NCBI RefSeq assembly: GCF_017654505.1
Contig: NC_054537.1
Location: 79,460,118 to 79,524,117, forward strand
Direction of reading: 5' to 3'
DNA: 64,000 bases
Source: Polyodon spathula
Taxonomy: Eukaryota; Chordata; Actinopteri; Acipenseriformes; Polyodontidae
Shown here piece by piece: positions 22,129 through 35,587 of this stretch. The first letter of the stretch is position 1. Each line of letters starts with the position of its first letter. The notes under the pieces were generated by a model. That model did no database searches. It was not told the DNA's origin and was given only the letters and a program-made list of their open reading frames with translations. Position numbers and translations under genes: made by a program.

Positions 22129-22803
22129 TTAACCTCTTACGCCCCCCTGTTCTGCAGGCGGAACATTGGTACTGCAATTACACATTATTTCAAAAATCAT
22201 CTAATTACAAAAGCAAAACAGCAAAAAAATCTGACTCAATATCAAAAACTTTGTTTGCCTACCGTCAAACAGCAAAGGAATTTTTCGAATTCGCCATTTC
22301 ACCGCTGAGATATTCCCTTCGCAATGTATCTAGTACCTCACAGTTCAAAAACAACTCTGATCGACTAGCTATGCGTTTCGCTGCTCTGGCCTTACATATA
22401 TCTGTTGATGGTGAAATCTCCCTGATCACGTTGTAGGAGAGGTCACAAGCTGTCCATTCATACCTTGCCTTTGTTTGTAGCCTAATCCATTGAAGAGTAA
22501 TCGATGTGCGTACATAAACAAGACACATATTTGCAAACGAGAGCGCAGTGTTACACACATAGGATCAAGGTTTCTTACCGTTTTCTGATCATTTTTCAAT
22601 TTGTAAAATTTATGAAATCGAACGAAATGGTGAGCAGTGTTCCAAAGCGTCCCAAAAAAGTAGATTCGGTCTTTTTGAAGTTTTGGAGGAGATGTCTAAT
22701 AGTGAAAGTGACGGCGAAAATGAACTTTCTGGTTTGGAGAGCGCCGATTTCAGTGTCTGAAGCAGCATTTGAAGATGGATTGGAGCCTCTTCAGGATTTG
22801 TAA
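22129..22803 (+). mobile_element. possible piggyBac-like element fragment
   Basis: It begins TTAACCTCTTACGCCCCC, a plausible TTAA plus piggyBac terminus. About 490 bp on there is a short open stretch, MVSSVPKRPKKVDS. In the next frame this continues FEVLEEMSNSESDGENELSG and then returns to SEAAFEDGLEPLQDL. An acidic, Ser/Asp/Glu-rich start is typical of piggyBac-derived proteins. No catalytic domain and no right end are present. The call is tentative. Confidence 0.35.
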
Positions 22804-23319
22804 GTGTAATGGATCCACACTAAATTTATTATTATGCGTAATTTTCAACATTCATTTTTACTGAATGTTAGAAAATGCAACCATTTGACTCTCAAGGGGC
22901 ACATAGAAATGTCATTTTTTAACAATTTTTATTGCATAGTAAAGAGCAACACCATGTCTCATCTGTGCTGTGCTGCTGTATACAGTCCCGATCTTTACGT
23001 TTCAATACAAATTGCAAGAAGTAATTGTTGCTTCCCGGCTGTGTCTTTTCTCATTGATGTTCATTGATTTAGATTATTGCATGGGAGTGTTTAGCAAACT
23101 TTTTTTTTTTTTTTTTTTTTATATTTCCATGATTACAAGGAGTGATGTTACTCACCTAGAGACAGTGTAGGTTTCTTAGCCTTTCAAGATAAGCTGTCTG
23201 CCTGTTTCAACAATCACTCACTCAGTCCTTTTGTTTGCGTCATGTCAATCAAAGTAAAGATAAAAGGAACTGAGGTGTTTTCAGTCTGGCAGCCTGATTT
23301 AGAGCAGCAAAGGTATCTG

Positions 23320-23376
23320 CAATATTATTATTATTATTGTATACATTTAACAGATGCTTTTATCCAATAATCAACA
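23320..23376 (-). repeat. SINE 3' tail fragment
   Basis: Read on the minus strand, TTGGATAAAAGCATCTGTTA leads into an AAT repeat. This is the usual 3' tail of a tRNA-derived fish SINE (the type at 30390 and 40190). No head is present. Confidence 0.55.
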
Positions 23377-23812
23377 CATTTCACCTGTCAGCAGTGCTTG
23401 AATGAGTATAACCACTTTATTATGGGGGGAAAAAATCTCATTATTTTGCTGCTTGACATTTACATACTTTCAAGCAAGTGAGTAACAAAAATAGTCAGGT
23501 ACTGAAAATTCATAGCTACAAAAAAATCTCAGTAGCAACATTCTCCTGCACAAACACACAGTTGTGAGAATAAGAGTATTTGTCATGCGTACTCATCATG
23601 GATACATTTCGGGCACCCCAAAGCTCTCCAAAAAGGCCACCTTTTAAATGAAATATTGGACAAATAAGTAAAGAGGATTTGATCCCTTTTATTCAATCAG
23701 TTTCATCCAGTGCAGTAGACATATTGGGGAAGCACTGGAAAAAAAAATATCTGGCTCTTCTTGTGCTAAAAGGTGAAAAAATGACGATATAATAAACAAA
23801 TGAAATGTGTTT

Positions 23813-23845
<33 letters not shown>

Positions 23846-24204
23846 GATATCTCCTTCCAGTGTGGTACTGAGTAAGACTTACATCAGATCTGAGCCCTGA
23901 ACCATGCCTGTGCTATCTATAATTTGGAAGATAATGTGATTTATTTAAGGTCATAGCCCTCCAGACGGAAATTGCCTGTGGGGGGCTGGGGATTTAACAG
24001 GTTAAAATTCCAAATCCACATTTCTTTTGGTACGTGCAAATTCGACACTTTGTGCGCAGTAAGGTGACTCACTTCCCCAGTTTGCCTGTTTTGAATCCCC
24101 CATCGATTCCCTACTTTAAATTTAATCCACAATGTAGGGGTACGCTTTGTAAAATCTATAATTCAATTTTTTCCTTACATTGCCATTTTGTTAACTACTG
24201 TAAG

Positions 24205-24655
24205 GGCTGCCTGGGAACAGGAACTTTGGCTTTAATCTGGTAGACGACACTTGGGACTCTATTTTAAGAGTGCACTCCTCCTATTTGCGTGCATCACACC
24301 CTGATTCAATTAAAGGTCCTCCATCATATCCACATGTCCAAAACTAAATTGGCTAAAATGTATGCCATTCTTGACCCTACATGTGATACATGTAAGCATG
24401 CTCCAGCCTCTTTGATCCATATGTTTTGATCATGCCCCAGCCACTGCTTATAGCAATTCTTGGCTCTCTACCTGATGGGTTACCTTTGTCCAAGCCCCAA
24501 TCAAACAGGCTGTCCCACCCTCTCATGTACATTGGATTAGAGACATTGTGCAATTTCTCAAACTTGAAAAGATCAGATACATGCTCAATGGATGTAATGA
24601 CAGATTCTATACTGCATGGCGGCCCTTTCTTTCATATTTTGGTAGCTTATAACCC
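24205..24655 (+). pseudogene. L1-type LINE ORF2 C-terminal relic
   Basis: The plus-strand reading LIQLKVLHHIHMSKTKLAKM is followed by ILDPTCDTCKHAPASLIHMF and, after a stop, SCP. This is the C-terminal Cys/His motif (CxxC...H...C) of L1-clade ORF2 proteins. KDQIHAQW/KIRYMLNG-type and TAWRPF-type sequence follows near 24570-24630. The conserved Trp before SCP is a TGA stop, and several frame changes are needed. It ends at a C run (24653-24671). Confidence 0.65.
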
Positions 24656-26696
24656 CCCCCCCCCCCCCCCCATTTCATTTTACTATTGACTGTGCTTTTT
24701 CATTAGTCTGAGACCCAAGTCTTTTTGTCACTAGTCCTAAAATACATAGCAAATAAAGACATGTTATAAAACATTCTTCATTAATACCGTGCCATGTTAA
24801 AACACTGTAGTGCCCCAGAGAACTTTGTGGAGGTTTAGAACAAGACCGCTGTTACCTTCTGCTCCTGGATGTTTTTTCCTGCTGCTGCTTTCAGTTGTAT
24901 TCGTGCTTCTGTATGTGATGTTGGGATGTGTCTAAGACTGGATATGTTATCCACATTCTCTGTGTTCGTTTGGATGTAACAAGCAGCAGAGGGAGTAAGA
25001 GAAAGCTTGAATGTTTGTGGTTGCAGCCAGCGTGAGTCCACTACTTAACTGATTACTGTTTGCCAAAAGAGATGGGTTAAGACAGTGACATTACACTTTG
25101 CTGCTATTTTCTTTCTTTTATTTATTTTTATTAACAATGCAATTTTACAAAAGAGACATTAAGAACAGCTTACAATAAATAGTGTTCGGATACAGCATTT
25201 TTTAATGAATAGTATAATGGAGGAAAAAAATGCTTTGCTACTATAAGATATCAGGTCTGCATGGAGGTGTTTTTGTACGATGTAAAATGTTTTTGCAAAA
25301 GATTTTACAAACCAAGCATGAGCTGGACATGTGTTCAAATATGAGGTAAGAAAGTTGTGTGGTGTTTTTTATTTTTTGAATTTTGACAATCAAATGAGAC
25401 TTAATCTCAGTGCTTCACTCTGGTAAAATACAAATGTGAAAAGATGAGTCTGAGTCACGCGTCCTCTAAATGCTCCGGAAATTAAAAAAAAAAAAACAGG
25501 AAGTGGGAAACAGGAAGTGTTCGTGGGGAAAATCATTCTCAGTGAGAGTAAATGTACAGTATACACTGTTGGGGTCTAAGCCTTTTGTTCGTTATATAAG
25601 TGGTTTGTTATAGCGAAAAAACAATCAAAATGAACGATAAACTACATTTACCTGTTAGTTTCATATATGAAGCATTCTGCTCTTGCTTTATCCAATGCGT
25701 TAAAGAAATAAAACGCAGTACAAAAAGCAAAAATCCCAAATTTGAAGTTGAATTTTTTTGCAAAATCAATCTGACGTGAATAGTTTTAAAGTGCACCAAA
25801 TCTTAATCCAACATGCATGAATTCCAGATTTGATCTTTTATTCCAAATCAACCGGACATGAAAGACAAGTTATTCAGATCCTCAGGTTTTTTTTTTAAAA
25901 TTTAATCAATTTTGCTTTTCCGCGTGGTTGCTGAACAAGCCAAAAAACAAAGTGCTTTTTGACCATCTATATTCATGACAGAGCTATTCCTACCTTACCC
26001 TTTTTTAAAATGTTTATTTATTTTATTTTCAAACGATCAATGTAGTTTCCAGATTTGTTACAACATAAAATTGTTTGTGTGTGTATATTGTAACAAAAAT
26101 CCTTAACGCTGTAATAATGAGCCTTCAGTCGATTCAGGGCCAAACTATTTATTACACTAATACATGATCAAAGATAATCTGCCAATTGTTAACTAACAAT
26201 TAACAGGTCGCTATAGAACTATTCTGTCTGTTTATTTGCTTTTCTCTGCTTCACAACAACAAATACTCCCCCTGTTTTGTAGACCCAGCTAGTCCTGCCT
26301 TGTTCCACTTCACGGCCAGCAGCTCATGTGGTCCATGCCTGTCCCCTATAGGCTGTTCTACCGATGTGACACACAACCGCTCCCTCTCAAAGTGTTCCTG
26401 CACGTCACAGATCTCGCTTAGTATACATTACAATTGACTTTGCGTATGTTTGTTTTTTGGTGGGCTGGTATGTTGTCGAGTCTTATGTTCTCAAATCTAT
26501 GTGGCGTTGGCCTCAAACGACGGTATTATCGAATAGTGCGATGTTTTTTATATTATCGTCACGGTATGAAAATTACAATATTGGCACAACCTTAACTTCA
26601 AGTGTATCTGACTTTTAATATTTAACAATGAAAATGAGCTCGCAGCTAAATCCTGGGTGCAGTGCATCTTATGACCTGTCATACATGTTAATTGTA

Positions 26697-28096
26697 AGAA
26701 CATAAAGTTTACAAACGAGAGGAGGCCATTCGGCCCATCTTGGTCGTTTGGTTGTTAGTAGCTTATTGATCCCAAAATCTCATCAAGCAGCTTCTTGAAG
26801 GATCCCAGGGTGTCGGCTTCAACAACATTACTGGGGAGTTGATTCCAGACCCTCACAATTCTCTGTGTAAAAAAGTGCCTCCTATTTTCTGTTCTGAATG
26901 CCCCTTTGTCTAATCTCCATTTGTGACCCCTGGTCCTTTTGAATGCTTGAATTAGGTCGCCACGTAGTCTTCTTTGTTCAAGACTGAACAGATTCAATTC
27001 TTTTAGCCTGTCTGCATATGATATGCCTTTTAAGCCCGGAATAATTCTGGTCGCTCTTCTTTACACTCTTTCTAGAGCAGCAATATCTTTTTTATAGCGA
27101 GGTGACCAGAACTGCACACAATATTCAAGATGAGGTCTTACTAGTGCATTGTACAGTTTTAACATTACTTCCCTTGATTTAAATTCAACACTTTTCACAA
27201 TGTATCCGAGCATCTTGTTAGCCTTTTTTATAGCTTCCCCACATTGTCTAGATGAAGACATTTGAGTCAACAAAAACTCCTAGGTCTTTTTCATAGATTC
27301 CTTCTCCAATTTCAGTATCTCCCATATGATATTTATAATGTACATTTTTATTTCCTGCGTGCAGTACCTTACACTTTTCTCTATTAAATGTCATTTGCCA
27401 TGTGTCTGCCCAGTTCTGAATCTTGTCTAGATCATTTTGAATGACCTTTGCTGCTGCAACAGTGTTTGCCACTCCTCCTACTTTGTGTCGTCTGCAAATT
27501 TAACAAGTTTGCTTACTATACCAGAATCTAAATCATTAATGTAGATTAGGAATAGCAGAGGACCTAATACTGATTCCTGTGGTACACCGCTGGTTACCAC
27601 ACTCCATTCTGAGGTTTTTCCTCTAATCAGTACTTTCTGTTTTCTACATGTTAACCACTCCCTAATACATGTACGTGTGTTTCCTTGAATCGCAACTGCG
27701 TTCAGTTTGAGAATTAATCTTTTGTGTGGGACTTTGTCAAAAGCTTTCTGGAAATCTAAATAAACCATGTCATATGCTTTGCAATTATCCATTATCGATG
27801 TTGCAGCCTCAAAAAAATCAAGCAAGTTAGTTAGACACGATCTCCTTTTCCTAAAACCATGTTGACTGTCTCCCAGGACCCTGTTACCATATAAGTAATT
27901 TTCCATTTTGGATCTTATTATAGTTTCCATAAGTTTGCATATAATAGAAGTCAGGCTTACTGATCTGTAGTTACCTGGTTCAGTTTTGTTTCCCTTTTTG
28001 TGGATCGGTATTACGTTTGCAATTTTCCAGTCTGTCGGTACCACCCCTGTGTCAAGAGACTCCTGCATGATCTTGGTTGGCGGTTTGTAAATTACT
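26697..28096 (-). mobile_element. CR1/L2-like non-LTR retrotransposon, 5'-truncated
   Basis: Minus-strand reverse transcriptase reads PGNYRSVSLTSIICKLMETI, DSQHGFRKRRSCLTNLLDFF, AYDMVYLDFQKAFDKVPHKR, GVPQESVLGPLLFLIYINDL and the catalytic KFADDTK. It then continues with WADTWQMTFNREKCKVLHAG, ALVRPHLEYCVQFWSP and the C-terminal LFSLEQRRLRGDLIQAFK through LPSNVVEADTLGSFKKLLDE. Frameshifts near 27475, 27265 and 27000 make it dead. The 5' part of ORF2, including the endonuclease, is missing after about 28096. TTAATTGTA flanks it on both sides (26688-26696 and 28097-28105), a convincing 9-bp target duplication. Confidence 0.9.
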
Positions 28097-28934
28097 TTAA
28101 TTGTATGTTCCCCCCGTTTTAAATAAATACATTTCTGATAGTACAAGTTACTTAAGACTCTTCGTAAAGTTCTCATACTGAGCATGTAAATGACTCAAAC
28201 ATTGCAATATTTCCTGATGACTGATGCCAAGGTTGAAATAAGTGAACAATTTCTGACAAATCTGCCATTCCTGTTTAGCTGACTGTACAGCTGTAACCGG
28301 TACAGTGGAACAGCCCAATAAATGATTTCACTGGGTAGTTGCGAAAAGTTGTTGTTCATATTTTGTCACCAGCGCTTTTGTGTTAGATTTTTGTGACAGC
28401 ACTTTTTGTAATAACAAAAATAAAGTTTTTAGGAGGCAGCAATATACTTCTGTAGCAGGCGACAAAGTAGCCGGAATGGCTGTACTGTAATGTGCTGACC
28501 AGGCTTAGGAATTTTAACTGACACAGGCCCTGCAGATTGGTCTGGAAATTGAAATAAGGCCAGAACTCAGTCATTCTGGAAGTGAAAAAGTAGGCTAGAG
28601 TCATTACATTACAAGAAGAGAGATATCTGAGAAAAGAGTTTGATGTAGATTAGGGAATTAAAGAGGAAAAAAAGACAAAACCGTTCTAATAATGTATTCT
28701 ACTTTAAATAGAAATCCATTGTGTGTTTTAATGAGGGAAACGGTACAGGGAGCCTTTCAGTGTTTACAGCTTTTATAACACAATCATCTAAATCCAGAAT
28801 ATCTAAATTTATTATTCATATTATTTTTTTTAAATCTCAGTGCTGCACAACATTTCTGTCAGCATGTATAATTAAATGTATAGCACAAAAACAGGTGTCT
28901 GGTGCTGCAGTTATTTTTATTCGTTTTCATGTTT

Positions 28935-29337
28935 GAATGTCCAATTTTTATTCAACCTGGCTCATCGCTGCAACCCCTGAACTAACTCAGTTGAGATGAA
29001 GATGAGAACTCCCATCCTCCGAAACTAGTGCCGGCAGCCGGATGCCTTTTTTCACTCTACAAGCCTGCCATGCAGCCATATCCAGAAGTATATCTGAAGA
29101 CAACGCAGTTCCAGCCAGCCACAGGGGTTGCTGGTGTGTGGTGAGCTAAGGACTCCCCAGCCGACCTAACCCCTACCCTGCCCAGGGAGCGCTTGGCCAG
29201 TTGTGTGCTGCCCCCTGGAAACTCCCGCCCATGGTTGGCAGTGGCATAGCTTAGATTCAGACCGGCGATCTCCAAGCTATAGGGCGCATCCTGTACTCCG
29301 GCCGGTGCCTTTACTGGATGCGGCACTCGGGAGCCCC
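28935..29337 (-). repeat. tRNA-derived SINE, family A, near full length
   Basis: On the minus strand the head reads GCTCCCGAGTGCCGCATCCA, GGATGCGCCCTATAGC, a degenerate B box (GGTCTGAATCTAA) and TAAGCTATGCCACTGCC. The body carries GGCCAAGCGCTCCCTGGG, and the tail carries AAATTGGACATTC. Other copies are at 49886-50185 and 58929-59105. About 400 bp in total. Confidence 0.8.
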
Positions 29338-30389
29338 CATTTTCCAACATGTTGAGTCTCCAGAGAAATACGTTACCAGCTGATCTTCTGACAGTGTTTC
29401 ATTTTCAGCTTATTCTATTTGAAGTTTCAAGGCATGATTTAATGTCTTTCACTGTTTACTTCACTGTCACTTAACAAGGTCTCTATAGAATTTATAATTA
29501 CATGAGATCATTATGGTTATTAACCAACACTGAAACTACAGTAGTGCTCTTTGTGTACATAAAACTGTTTAAGTTGTAGCACTGGTGTCACAGGAAATAA
29601 GTAGACCGTCAGTAAAGTAGATCTTGTCTATACTGCGCATGCACAGTATATTCTGAATTTAACATGCTGGTCTGTCAATTCGCTTTTCTATCAGGGGACT
29701 TACCAACCAGCCTGTGTCTGTTTATAGATAATCGCTGACTTTCTTTTAATATTGCTTGGGTAAAATCGTAAAAAATATTAAATGCTGACAGGATGAGTAC
29801 AAGGTTTAAAAAAAAAAAAAATATGGGAAAAGTACATGTTATGTATGACAGATGATTCATTTTAATTGTAATTAAAACACTTAAATGTGAAACGAGATTA
29901 AATTAACCGCTATAATATGCATTGAATATGTGTTTTATTTTTTTAATTGTATTTATTTTATCATAATCATTACCTTCCAACCCTGTTTGCAAAGAACATA
30001 GGTAGTAAACAATGGCATCAGTAACACAACAAACAACAAAATGGTAAAAACTTTCAAAACTGTGGTTAACAAACCATCTGTATTGTGGAACCTCGAGTTT
30101 AAATTATGCAAGAGTTACTGAAATTTAACAAATGGTTTTGTATACATTTTGTTTTACGCCGTATAAATTGCATATTTTATTGAGCAATGTCAAATGGCAC
30201 TTTATTGCATGCATTTAATAATAATTTTACATTTCAAATCAACTTTTTGTTATACTAATGTGAATACACACATCTTACAGTGATAGATGTTTAAAATGTG
30301 TAGCTGTAAATTATTTGAAATTCATCTGTGTCATCGCCATTATTTTATCAATAATTGCTCAAATTAATTCTTTAGTTAGTAATAGCACC

Positions 30390-30595
30390 AACTTATCTAA
30401 AGTGACTCAGACTAAGGGGTGAACTGTGCATCACAACTGCTGCTGCGGAGTCACTTACAACAGGACCTCAGCTGTCACGTCTCATCCGAAGGACGGAGCA
30501 CAAGGAGGTTAAGTGACTTGCTCAAGGTCACACACAGCGAGTCAGTGACTGAGCTGGGATTGAAACCCTTTAACCACTGGACCACCGAGCCTCCT
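30390..30595 (-). repeat. tRNA-derived SINE, family B
   Basis: The minus-strand head reads CGGTGGTCCAGTGGTTAAA with a matching A box (TGGTCCAGTGG). The next about 25 bases, present in the 40-kb copy, are missing, so the B box is damaged (GGTTTCAATCCC). The body has GCTCAGTCACTGACTC and GTGACCTTGAGCAAGTCACT. Confidence 0.8.
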
Positions 30596-31978
30596 ATGTT
30601 CCCTGCCCAAAACACACCAAGGCTAAGACAACTACATATCACACTTCTTTCTTGAATAACCTTGGCCATCTTATCTCGTGTAATGTGATAATTTTTTCCA
30701 AATCTTCTAATTATAATGTTTATTTGATTCTTGTTGCCCTTTTATCTAGACGTGTTTTCTATTGGACATTAGTTTTAGTTCGATATTAGAGTTATTTCCC
30801 ACTATGTTTTATTGTAGAGTATCCCTATGTTTTCTGGTAATTTATAAAACAGGAAGCATGTCAATAACGCAATCCCCTGCCGCAGCTTTAAATTTAGAAT
30901 TCAAGCTGTTCGTATGATGAATATGTTAATGACCATGACACATCAACAGTTTGTACAGATTAGCACAGAATAAGAATTGGCAATGCAGTGTTTTAATCAT
31001 CATTTGATATGCAATTTTCCAGATGTGTTCAAAAATCTTAGTGTGACATACAGATGGGTGAACAGACACCTCCATATAGTCAGTTCAAATAAATATAACG
31101 CTGTGAAATAGTCTTGTATACAAAATGTGGTTACTTCCAGATGACGTCTTTGTCAACACCTCGTGTTGCTGTCAACAAATTATATATATTCCACCTAGAA
31201 TGGAGTAAAACAATATTACACAATATTGTACCTTTCCAATACCAAATAAGTTCCTCCCATAATAGAGTGGGAGGATATCAAACTTGTGCTATGTTATGTA
31301 TGATATGTATGTGTATTTTGTGGGTTAAAAAGTAGTGGCAACAAAGGACAGACATGTTCTCTGATTCCTACTTCAGTAAAAATCTCTATTCCCTAGTATT
31401 GAAAAATCACCAGGCTTCTAGAAAATCCCCCAATCCCAGATTGTAATTTCCATGCGGTATATTCAACACAACTCAACAGGACCCTATTAGCAAGTATTTG
31501 GGGATGAATGCATGCTTTCTCAAAAGTAGAAGTGTAAATATGCTGCATGCTAAAAACTTCAAATGTATAACCTATAACTAGGTATAGTTTTCACTGTATT
31601 TTGCGACTGGCCTGGACATATTGTATGAGCTCCTTAAATGCAAACCTGTTTAATTTGCAATGCTACTCATCCCTTCTAATATTGGGCCATGGAAAATTGA
31701 TAATTTCAGGTGTAAAGATGGATGAATGAGACTCCTATAGCACAAGTTTTAGTCATTAATACACTGTTAATAGCAATACCTGGAATGGCTCAAACTGCTA
31801 AGACTGTCTTAGTGCCATTTTGAAGCCTATTTGCTTTTGGATGTCATGTCCAGAAGTAGACCAAGGCTAGAGACTAAAATGTTGAAGGAGAACTACTGTG
31901 AAATTTGTTTAAAACATGTATTTCGGAAGTGCTTAATATACTGAATCTTAATACTTTATTTTAATGTTTCCTTTTCAG

Positions 31979-32162
31979 ATTTTGTTTAGCCAGGATCTTG
32001 GGGAGCCATTTATAATTATTAACAGCCTTTGTTATGTGAACTCTGGCAGCCACTCCATCGAGGTACTCCTCCTTAGAATTAAGAAGGATGAATTGGATGT
32101 GAAAGGAAGTGGCTTCTGTGTATCAATTGAATGGCTTACTGTAGCTAATATCAGTGGACAGG
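31979..32162 (+). CDS. nudcd1: nudcd1 coding exon (fourth exon)
   Basis: The 184-bp exon reads ILFSQDLGEPFIIINS and later VKGSGFCVSIEWLTVANIS, the family's characteristic LGxPFIII and SGFxVSxEW segments. The acceptor is CTTTTCAG before 31979. The donor is CAGG|GTAAGT after 32162. The exon enters in phase 0 and leaves with one base of a split Asp codon, completed by AT at 35588. An ATG just upstream (31964) lies in the polypyrimidine tract and is not a start. No lesions were seen. Confidence 0.94.
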
Positions 32163-32928
32163 GTAAGTCTTCAACAAGGTGTTTTTTTTTAATTTAAAGG
32201 ATAAACTGCAATCCCTTACATCTGTTCCTGTGATAAGACATTTGTTTCATTATATTTTGTAATCCATAACCTGTTATTTATGGTGTCTCTACAAAAAAAA
32301 AAGTGTGGAATTAAAAATCCCTTAGTTTTATTCTTTATGGTAATTTGTTGCCCATATTTCAATGTTCCATGACCATCTGCTTTATAACCCCCTGAAATGG
32401 AACCATTGCACGCTGGATCCCTGACTTGCCACATTTCACCAGATATCTGGGATTTCCCTCAAATGTTTGTGCATTGGCAGTATCTCTGCAGAAACACCAG
32501 CATTTCTTATAACCACCCCCTCACTGGAATTCTTAATAAAGAATTGTCCTTTTTATTACTTTTAAATTATGTGTCTGATATTTTAATGGATTAAAAATGA
32601 AATGCAGAACGTAAAAGGCATTTTAATGAAGAGCATTGATTAGTAACCATGACGACCAAGATATCCGTAAGGCATATTTATTTTCTGTGTAGTTTTAATA
32701 ATCAGATAGTATTACAGATGAGGCTCTGGAAGCCTGTATGCATAAACAGCAAAGAAAATTAATTATTGTCCTGTGATTCTATTTTAACGTTGCTTAATCC
32801 CAGCACTATAAAAGTACAACCAGAGAAGGACTTCTTTAAACACTGCGGCAAAAACTGTAAGCAGTAGTTTTGGTTATTGCTTTTTTTATCCTCATTTTTG
32901 TGGGTTGTCCATTTGATGCATTGGGTCC

Positions 32929-32965
<37 letters not shown>

Positions 32966-33876
32966 GTTAATAGCCTCAAATGGCAGTTGTGTAAACTGAT
33001 TTGACTGGGTTTTTTAATGTACTATTTCCAAGCATGTGCTTTAATGCAGAAAAAATGCATTTCAGGTCACAACTACTGTGCTTTTACAGACCCAAGCAGA
33101 AGTGTTTTTTACCAAGTACAATATTACATTGCTGTATTAAATTCCAAACAGCTTTTATGTATCGCACATTTTATATTTTAAACATATTCAACAGTGACAT
33201 GGGTTTGCTGAAAACTGAATGTCTGAAAATAAGGAAGCTAGGAAACTCAGATTTTTGTGATTACAAAGTAGAAACAATTTGGTAAATTAAATTTTACTGA
33301 AATGTCACTACAATTTCATTACTGTCGACTGTAAAGTTTTTTTTTTTTTTTCAAAGGTTTTCAAACGTATTGTAAGACAATTGACAGATCTTTCACATTT
33401 TTAGTATACAAATATTAACAATTAGAAAGGCAAGTGCCTGCGCAATGAAGTATTTATTACATTTAACCTATTGGAGATAGTAATAACGTGGCTTTGTTTG
33501 AAAAGCCAGGGACTTGTTTTGGTTTAGTCGTCTACTATAATGTGACAGATGTTGAATTGCATCTGCTTTTTAACTTATTCCAGTATGGATTTGGTCAGTG
33601 AGATTAAATGAGATTAACCACAAATGCAGGTGAGCCTGGCTCTCTCTGCACAGTTGTTATAAGAGACTCTCTTGCTGTGGGTGTGGTTGCCAGTTTAAAT
33701 GCCTGTGGTCTTGTTCTTTTTTACTGAGAGAGGAACCATATATTAGCTACTAGAATAATGAGAACAAATTACAGGACTGTTTTAAGAATTTGCATCACAA
33801 CAGTTTATCTTTTTTTTAAGCTTGTCCTAGGTATCCGTGATAGTAAAATAGATACTAAACATTTAATTTCTGGCAA

Positions 33877-33910
<34 letters not shown>

Positions 33911-35466
33911 TGTGTGCTCTTAAAATTGGTTACCTTCCCAAGTATTACATTTAATCACTTGGTCTTAATTGTTGGAGTGAGCATTTGATAATTGTTCTAC
34001 CTGCAGTAGAGGTTACATCTCTCTGACTGTGTATGGGTTTCACATTAAGAAAAATAAACAGTATGACTGACCTTTCTTTTGAACTGAAACATATTCAGAA
34101 GTACAGGAACTCCACTAGTAGAATTTCCAAACCTCTCATTCAAACTGACAGCCCCATAACCATACCTTTTTACCACCCCATTACGTTAGTGTATGTTACA
34201 TTATACACTGCTTTGGCAGTTGTTTACTGAGATAAGATATGGAAAAGGAAAACTACTGTATTTGTTTTAGATTTGGGAGGGGGGGTTACATTTTCAGCTT
34301 GTGTGCTTTATTTCCACCACTGCAGTGATTTGTATCATTTTTGCCTTTTTTGATTATTTACAAACAGTTAGAAGGAGCGATAAGAGAAATACTTATTTGG
34401 TTTACAAGTACATTTTGTATTGGTTTTCCTCCTCTTCATAAACTGTTATCGGTCATAGAATGTTTGAAAGTGAATTATTCATGACAAGACATTTACGGCA
34501 AAATATGACCTGAAATGTTAGTTAATCATGTGCTTTCATTGGCTGAGTGGAACATCATGATTTATAACTCATTAAACAATAACTCACATTTTGTATGAAT
34601 CATGTTTTTGGAGTCATGTTGGGGAATTTCAAGAAATGTTTGTTCATTCAATCCATATCATAACAAATGGCGATACCCATTAGTGTTCTGTTTCTGAGCG
34701 CTCTTCCTTGGGGCGGGGGACTGAAGATGATTGATTGATTGGGCGTTAAGAAAAAAAAAAAAAAAAAACACATGCCTTGAGAAACCTTTTACCACAGGGC
34801 ATTTTACCCCCTGAATCTTGAAGAAACTGAATCTTAAAGAAACATAATTTGTATGCCTTACAGTACACTGGCATGTGTGCAATAGTGTAGTATATTTTAT
34901 TCAATGAAATGGCTTAACTATTAGCATTTCAAAGGTCAATCGAAGCACAGAATCATATGTTCTGAGGTAAAACTAAATCAAACGGACAGCTTTTTACGTA
35001 ATCAGTAAGACATGATTTATGTCTACTTACATTTTTTTTTTCTTTTTTACCTCATATTACGTGATTGAATTTGAGGTAGCTTATTTGCATTCCAAAGTGA
35101 ATTAAATGCCATTTAGAACAACATCTAATAAAACAATTGACAACATTAATCCCAAGTTTTATACCATGTTATGCACTATCATGGTTTGTATGATGTCTTA
35201 CTAATGTATTTTACTGTGTGTGGAAAATCAAGAAGTTAAATCTAGCATACTTGCTGTATTTATTAAAGCTAAAATCTGAGTTCGTAGCATTGAAAAGCTG
35301 GAATGGGTTAAAGAAAGTATGTATATATAGTAAGTATATGCTGTCAGTAATTGTATTGAAACATTATGCTTGTTTGAGTAATGATGAGCATGAATGTGTC
35401 TAGCAGGCAAAATAAAACACTGTGGACCCCCCCAAAGTATGAAAACAGAAATATTAGAATTGGTTA

Positions 35467-35501
<35 letters not shown>

Positions 35502-35587
35502 GTGTTGTTGTTTTTTTTTGTTTTGTTTTTTTTTGTTTTGTTTTGTTTTAAGTGTATGAAATTCCCTTTAACTTATGTTTTAAACAG
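32163..35587 (+). other. nudcd1 intron 4
   Basis: This is a 3.4-kb AT-rich intron. It holds long T runs (32931-32960 and 33881-33909), an A run near 34750-34768 and a GT microsatellite at 35468-35500. I recognise no transposon or coding sequence other than the flanking exons. Confidence 0.85.
35468..35500. repeat. GT microsatellite
   Basis: About 16 GT units, followed by T/G-rich sequence, 90 bp upstream of a nudcd1 exon acceptor. Confidence 0.9.

Larger units (their letters stand above)
15963..31978 (+). other. nudcd1 intron 3
   Basis: This is a 16-kb intron. Recognisable repeats are listed separately. I see nothing identifiable in 15996-17550, 19640-20520, 21300-22125, 22810-23320, 24680-26680, 28110-28930, 29345-30385 and 30600-31970, apart from homopolymer runs (for example T at 23817-23844 and C at 24653-24671). 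The stretch 19020-19380 is moderately GC-rich and may be a decayed element, but I cannot classify it. Confidence 0.8.
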
